A program made the position numbers and the translations under genes. 26,554 bases of DNA from an uncultured Muribaculaceae bacterium (GTDB lineage Bacteria > Bacteroidota > Bacteroidia > Bacteroidales > Muribaculaceae). The DNA is taken from the NCBI GenBank assembly GCA_904501735.1, contig CAJGBY010000020.1, positions 1-26,554 of the forward strand, written 5' to 3'. Positions 24,298-26,554 of this stretch are shown in pieces. Below the pieces are notes generated by a model that was given only the letters and a program-made list of their open reading frames with translations, made no database searches and was not told the DNA's origin. The first letter of the stretch is position 1, and each line of letters opens with the position of its first letter.

Positions 24298-24411
24298 CAC
24301 GATTAATAACAATAAAAGTTTCTATTGAAATATAATAGTTATATACCATAGAAAATAATTCAATAAGAAAACTAACAAACCTAAATTACTATAAAATTCA
24401 TAATTAAAGTT

Positions 24412-26262
24412 ATGGCAGAAAACAAAGAAAAATTGTTTACCGAATTTCCTCCGATTTCTACCGCTGAATGGAAAGCTAAAGTTGAAGCTGACCTAAAGGG
24501 TGCTGATTTCGCGAAACTTGTTTGGCGAACAAATGAAGGTTTTAATGTACAGCCAATGTATCGCGCTGAAGACATTAAAGATTTAAAAACAACTGATTCT
24601 CTTCCAGGAGAATATCCTTTTGTTCGTGGTACTAAAATCAACAACAACTGGTTTATTCGTCAAGAAATCGTAGTTTATGATGTTAAAGCCGCAAACGAAA
24701 AGGCTCTTGACATTCTGAACAAGGGTGTTGACTCACTTGGATTCAAACTTAAAGTTGAACCAACTGAAGAAAACATCGCAGCATTGCTTGAAGGTGTTGT
24801 ACTTGGTGCTGTAGAAGTTAACTTCGCATGCTGCCCAGGTAAGGCTGTAGAATTGGCTAATGCTCTTGTTGCATACATTAAGGCAAACAAGGCTGAAGAA
24901 ACATTCAATGGTTCTATCGAATTCAATCCTTACAAGCGTCTTCTAAAGCATGGTCTTGCATTCCCTAAGGATATCACTGCTACTGCAGTTGAACTTGTAA
25001 AGGCTGTTGCTGATGTTAAGAAACTTCGCGTTCTTGCTGTAGATTCTTATATGCTTACTAATGCAGGTGCTTACATCTACCAAGAAATTGGTTATGCTCT
25101 TGCATGGGGTGCTCAATGGATGACAGCTCTTACTGAAGCAGGTCTTACTGCTGATGAAGTAGCTAAGCGCATCAAGTTCAACATGGGCGTTTCTACTAAC
25201 TACTTCATGGAAATCGCTAAGTTCCGTGCAGTTCGTATGCTTTGGGCTCAAATCGTTAAGCAATATGAACCAGCTTGCGATTGCTCTTGCAAAATGGCTG
25301 TTCACGCTATCACATCTGAATTCAACCAAACTATCTACGATGCACATGTTAACTTGCTTCGTTCTCAAACTGAAGCTATGTCAGCTGTTATCGCAGGTAT
25401 CGACTCATTGACTGTTGTTCCATTCGACAAGCAATACAAGACTCCAGGTGAATTCTCTGAACGCATGGCTCGTAACCAACAACTTCTTCTTAAGGAAGAA
25501 TCAGATATGGATAAGATTGTTGACCCTGCTGGTGGTTCTTACTATATCGAAACTCTTACAGTAGCTATCGCTCAAGAAGGTTGGAAGGTATTCCTTGCAG
25601 TAGAAGATAATGGTGGTTTTGGTGCTCAAGTTAAAGCAGGTGAAGTTCAAAAGGCTGTAAATGCTTCTGCTTCTAAGCGTCACACTGATGTAGCTCGTCG
25701 TAAAGAAGACCTACTTGGTACTAACCAATTCCCTAACTTCAACGAAATGGCTAACGACAAGATCGAAACTGAAGGTTGCAATTGCGCTTGTGCTCAAGAT
25801 GCTAACGGCGAAGCTGTTGAAGCATTGACTAGTAAGCGTGGTGCAAGCGACTTCGAAGATCTTCGTCTTGCTACTGAACGCGCTGCTAACCGTCCTAAGG
25901 TATTTATGCTTACTATTGGTAACTTGGCAATGCGTCTTGCTCGTTCTCAATTCTCTTCTAACTTCTTTGCTTGCGCTGGTTACGAAATCGTTGACAACCT
26001 TGGTTTTAACACAGTTCAAGAAGGTGTAGATGCAGCTCTTGCTCAAGCAGCCGATGTAATCGTTCTTTGCTCAAGCGATGACGAATACGCTGAATTGGCT
26101 CCTGAAGCATTCAAATATCTAAATGGTCGTGCCGAATTTGTAGTAGCTGGTGCTCCTGCTTGCAGCGAAGACCTTAAGGCAATTGGAATTACTAACTTTG
26201 TGAATGTTAAGAGCAACGTTCTAGAAACTCTTCAAGCATTCAACGCTAAACTATTAAAATAA
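24412..26262 (+). CDS. mutA: Methylmalonyl-CoA mutase small (beta) subunit
   Basis: MutA is the non-catalytic partner of MutB; together they interconvert succinyl-CoA and methylmalonyl-CoA with adenosylcobalamin, a step towards propionate in Bacteroidales. The 616-residue protein has the normal length. Residues about 1-440 form the TIM-barrel-like mutase domain (FPPISTAEWKAKVEADLKG at the start, VDPAGGSYYIE at 370-380). From about 490 it has the remnant of a B12-binding fold (PKVFMLTIGNLAMRLARSQF); the cobalt-ligating DxHxxG motif of the large subunit is absent, as usual for small subunits. Odd: two CxCxC clusters, CDCSC (289-293) and CNCAC (456-460), plus adjacent Cys140-141. Codon bias is strong, like pgk. 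mutB follows after 8 bp. Confidence 0.95.
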   Translation: MAENKEKLFTEFPPISTAEWKAKVEADLKGADFAKLVWRTNEGFNVQPMYRAEDIKDLKTTDSLPGEYPFVRGTKINNNWFIRQEIVVYDVKAANEKALDILNKGVDSLGFKLKVEPTEENIAALLEGVVLGAVEVNFACCPGKAVELANALVAYIKANKAEETFNGSIEFNPYKRLLKHGLAFPKDITATAVELVKAVADVKKLRVLAVDSYMLTNAGAYIYQEIGYALAWGAQWMTALTEAGLTADEVAKRIKFNMGVSTNYFMEIAKFRAVRMLWAQIVKQYEPACDCSCKMAVHAITSEFNQTIYDAHVNLLRSQTEAMSAVIAGIDSLTVVPFDKQYKTPGEFSERMARNQQLLLKEESDMDKIVDPAGGSYYIETLTVAIAQEGWKVFLAVEDNGGFGAQVKAGEVQKAVNASASKRHTDVARRKEDLLGTNQFPNFNEMANDKIETEGCNCACAQDANGEAVEALTSKRGASDFEDLRLATERAANRPKVFMLTIGNLAMRLARSQFSSNFFACAGYEIVDNLGFNTVQEGVDAALAQAADVIVLCSSDDEYAELAPEAFKYLNGRAEFVVAGAPACSEDLKAIGITNFVNVKSNVLETLQAFNAKLLK

Positions 26263-26270
26263 CATCGACT

Positions 26271-26554
26271 ATGAAACCTAATTTTAAAAATATAGATATC
26301 GCAACCGATGCTTTTAATGTTAAGCATAATCCGATTGCTGAAGGTCAAACTTGGTTGACTCCAGAGCTTATCCCAGTTAAGCCTATTTATACAAAAAATG
26401 ACCTTGAAGGTCTTGAACATCTAGAATACGTAGCAGGTCTTCCTCCATTCTTGAGAGGTCCTTACAGCGGTATGTATGCTATGCGTCCTTGGACTGTTCG
26501 TCAATATGCTGGTTTCTCTACAGCTGCCGAATCTAACGCATTCTATCGTCGTAA
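26271..26554 (+). CDS. mutB: Methylmalonyl-CoA mutase large (alpha) subunit, N-terminal part (cut by window end)
   Basis: The first 94 codons of the catalytic, adenosylcobalamin-binding subunit of the mutase. It starts MKPNFKNIDIATDAF and contains the highly conserved segments GLPPFLRGPYSGMYAMRPW (about residues 60-78) and VRQYAGFSTAAESNAFYRR, which in characterised mutases form the substrate-binding channel and include the Tyr (in GPYSGMY) that stabilises the radical intermediate. The start ATG lies 8 bp after the mutA stop, so the two are translated from one message. The reading frame is open to the last base of the window; the remaining roughly 620 residues, including the B12-binding DxHxxG motif, lie beyond it. 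Confidence 0.97.
   Translation, partial: MKPNFKNIDIATDAFNVKHNPIAEGQTWLTPELIPVKPIYTKNDLEGLEHLEYVAGLPPFLRGPYSGMYAMRPWTVRQYAGFSTAAESNAFYRR

Noticed and set aside
24304..24411. Cobalamin riboswitch in the mutA leader
   Set aside because: The leader is only about 105 bases, AT-rich and without a B12-box or multi-stem structure; a cobalamin riboswitch needs about 200 bases.

Overview
This looks like part of the chromosome of a low-GC member of the Bacteroidales (Bacteroidota). The evidence is the gene content (a MutA/MutB methylmalonyl-CoA mutase pair, a THUMP-like methyltransferase, a DUF3332 lipoprotein, an OmpP1/FadL-type outer-membrane barrel, a Pif1-type helicase fused to TPRs), the almost complete absence of Shine-Dalgarno sequences, and repeated matches to the Bacteroides vegetative promoter (-33 TTTG, about 19-20 bp, -7 TAnnTTTG). 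The genus cannot be fixed from this window. No rRNA, tRNA, transposase or prophage gene was recognised.

Layout. 1-364 is the end of a CRISPR array with 47-bp repeats and 29-30 bp spacers. Repeat length and sequence resemble type II-C arrays of Bacteroides; the cas genes are not in the window and presumably lie to the left. 627-1835 is a THUMP-like SAM methyltransferase, converging on a leftward Yip1-like membrane protein plus smpB pair (2859-1849). 3032-7002 is a compact rightward operon: cdsA, purM, an MltF-like lytic transglycosylase and a DUF3332 lipoprotein, closed by a hairpin terminator. 10859-7070 is gyrA with a downstream TPR protein, leftward. 11125-13272 is a ClpC-type unfoldase that lacks the usual ClpN domain. 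19000-13344 is a leftward series: trmN6-like methyltransferase, a secreted Trp/Tyr/His-rich protein, a FadL-family barrel, and the Pif1-TPR helicase. 19199-20609 holds marC and a nitroreductase, convergent across a perfect 15-bp hairpin. 20874-22821 is prfA-pyrF, 22940-24187 is pgk, and 24412 to the right edge is mutA followed by the start of mutB (truncated by the window end).

Most of the window is housekeeping: phospholipid precursor synthesis, purine and pyrimidine synthesis, glycolysis, translation termination and rescue, DNA topology, and succinate-to-propionate metabolism.

The observations most worth a second look are: (i) every CRISPR repeat contains a complete Bacteroides-type promoter (GTTG-N19-TATCTTTG) pointing leftward, implying that each spacer could be transcribed from its own repeat; (ii) the ClpC protein has a short acidic tail instead of its adaptor-binding domain, and its upstream region has both a sigma-54-like element and a dyad over the -7 box; (iii) MutA carries two CxCxC clusters; (iv) a secreted protein with a Trp/Tyr-rich belt, a seven-histidine tract and an Arg/Ser/Gly-rich tail sits next to an outer-membrane barrel gene. 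All functions are inferred from sequence reading alone; no database search was possible.
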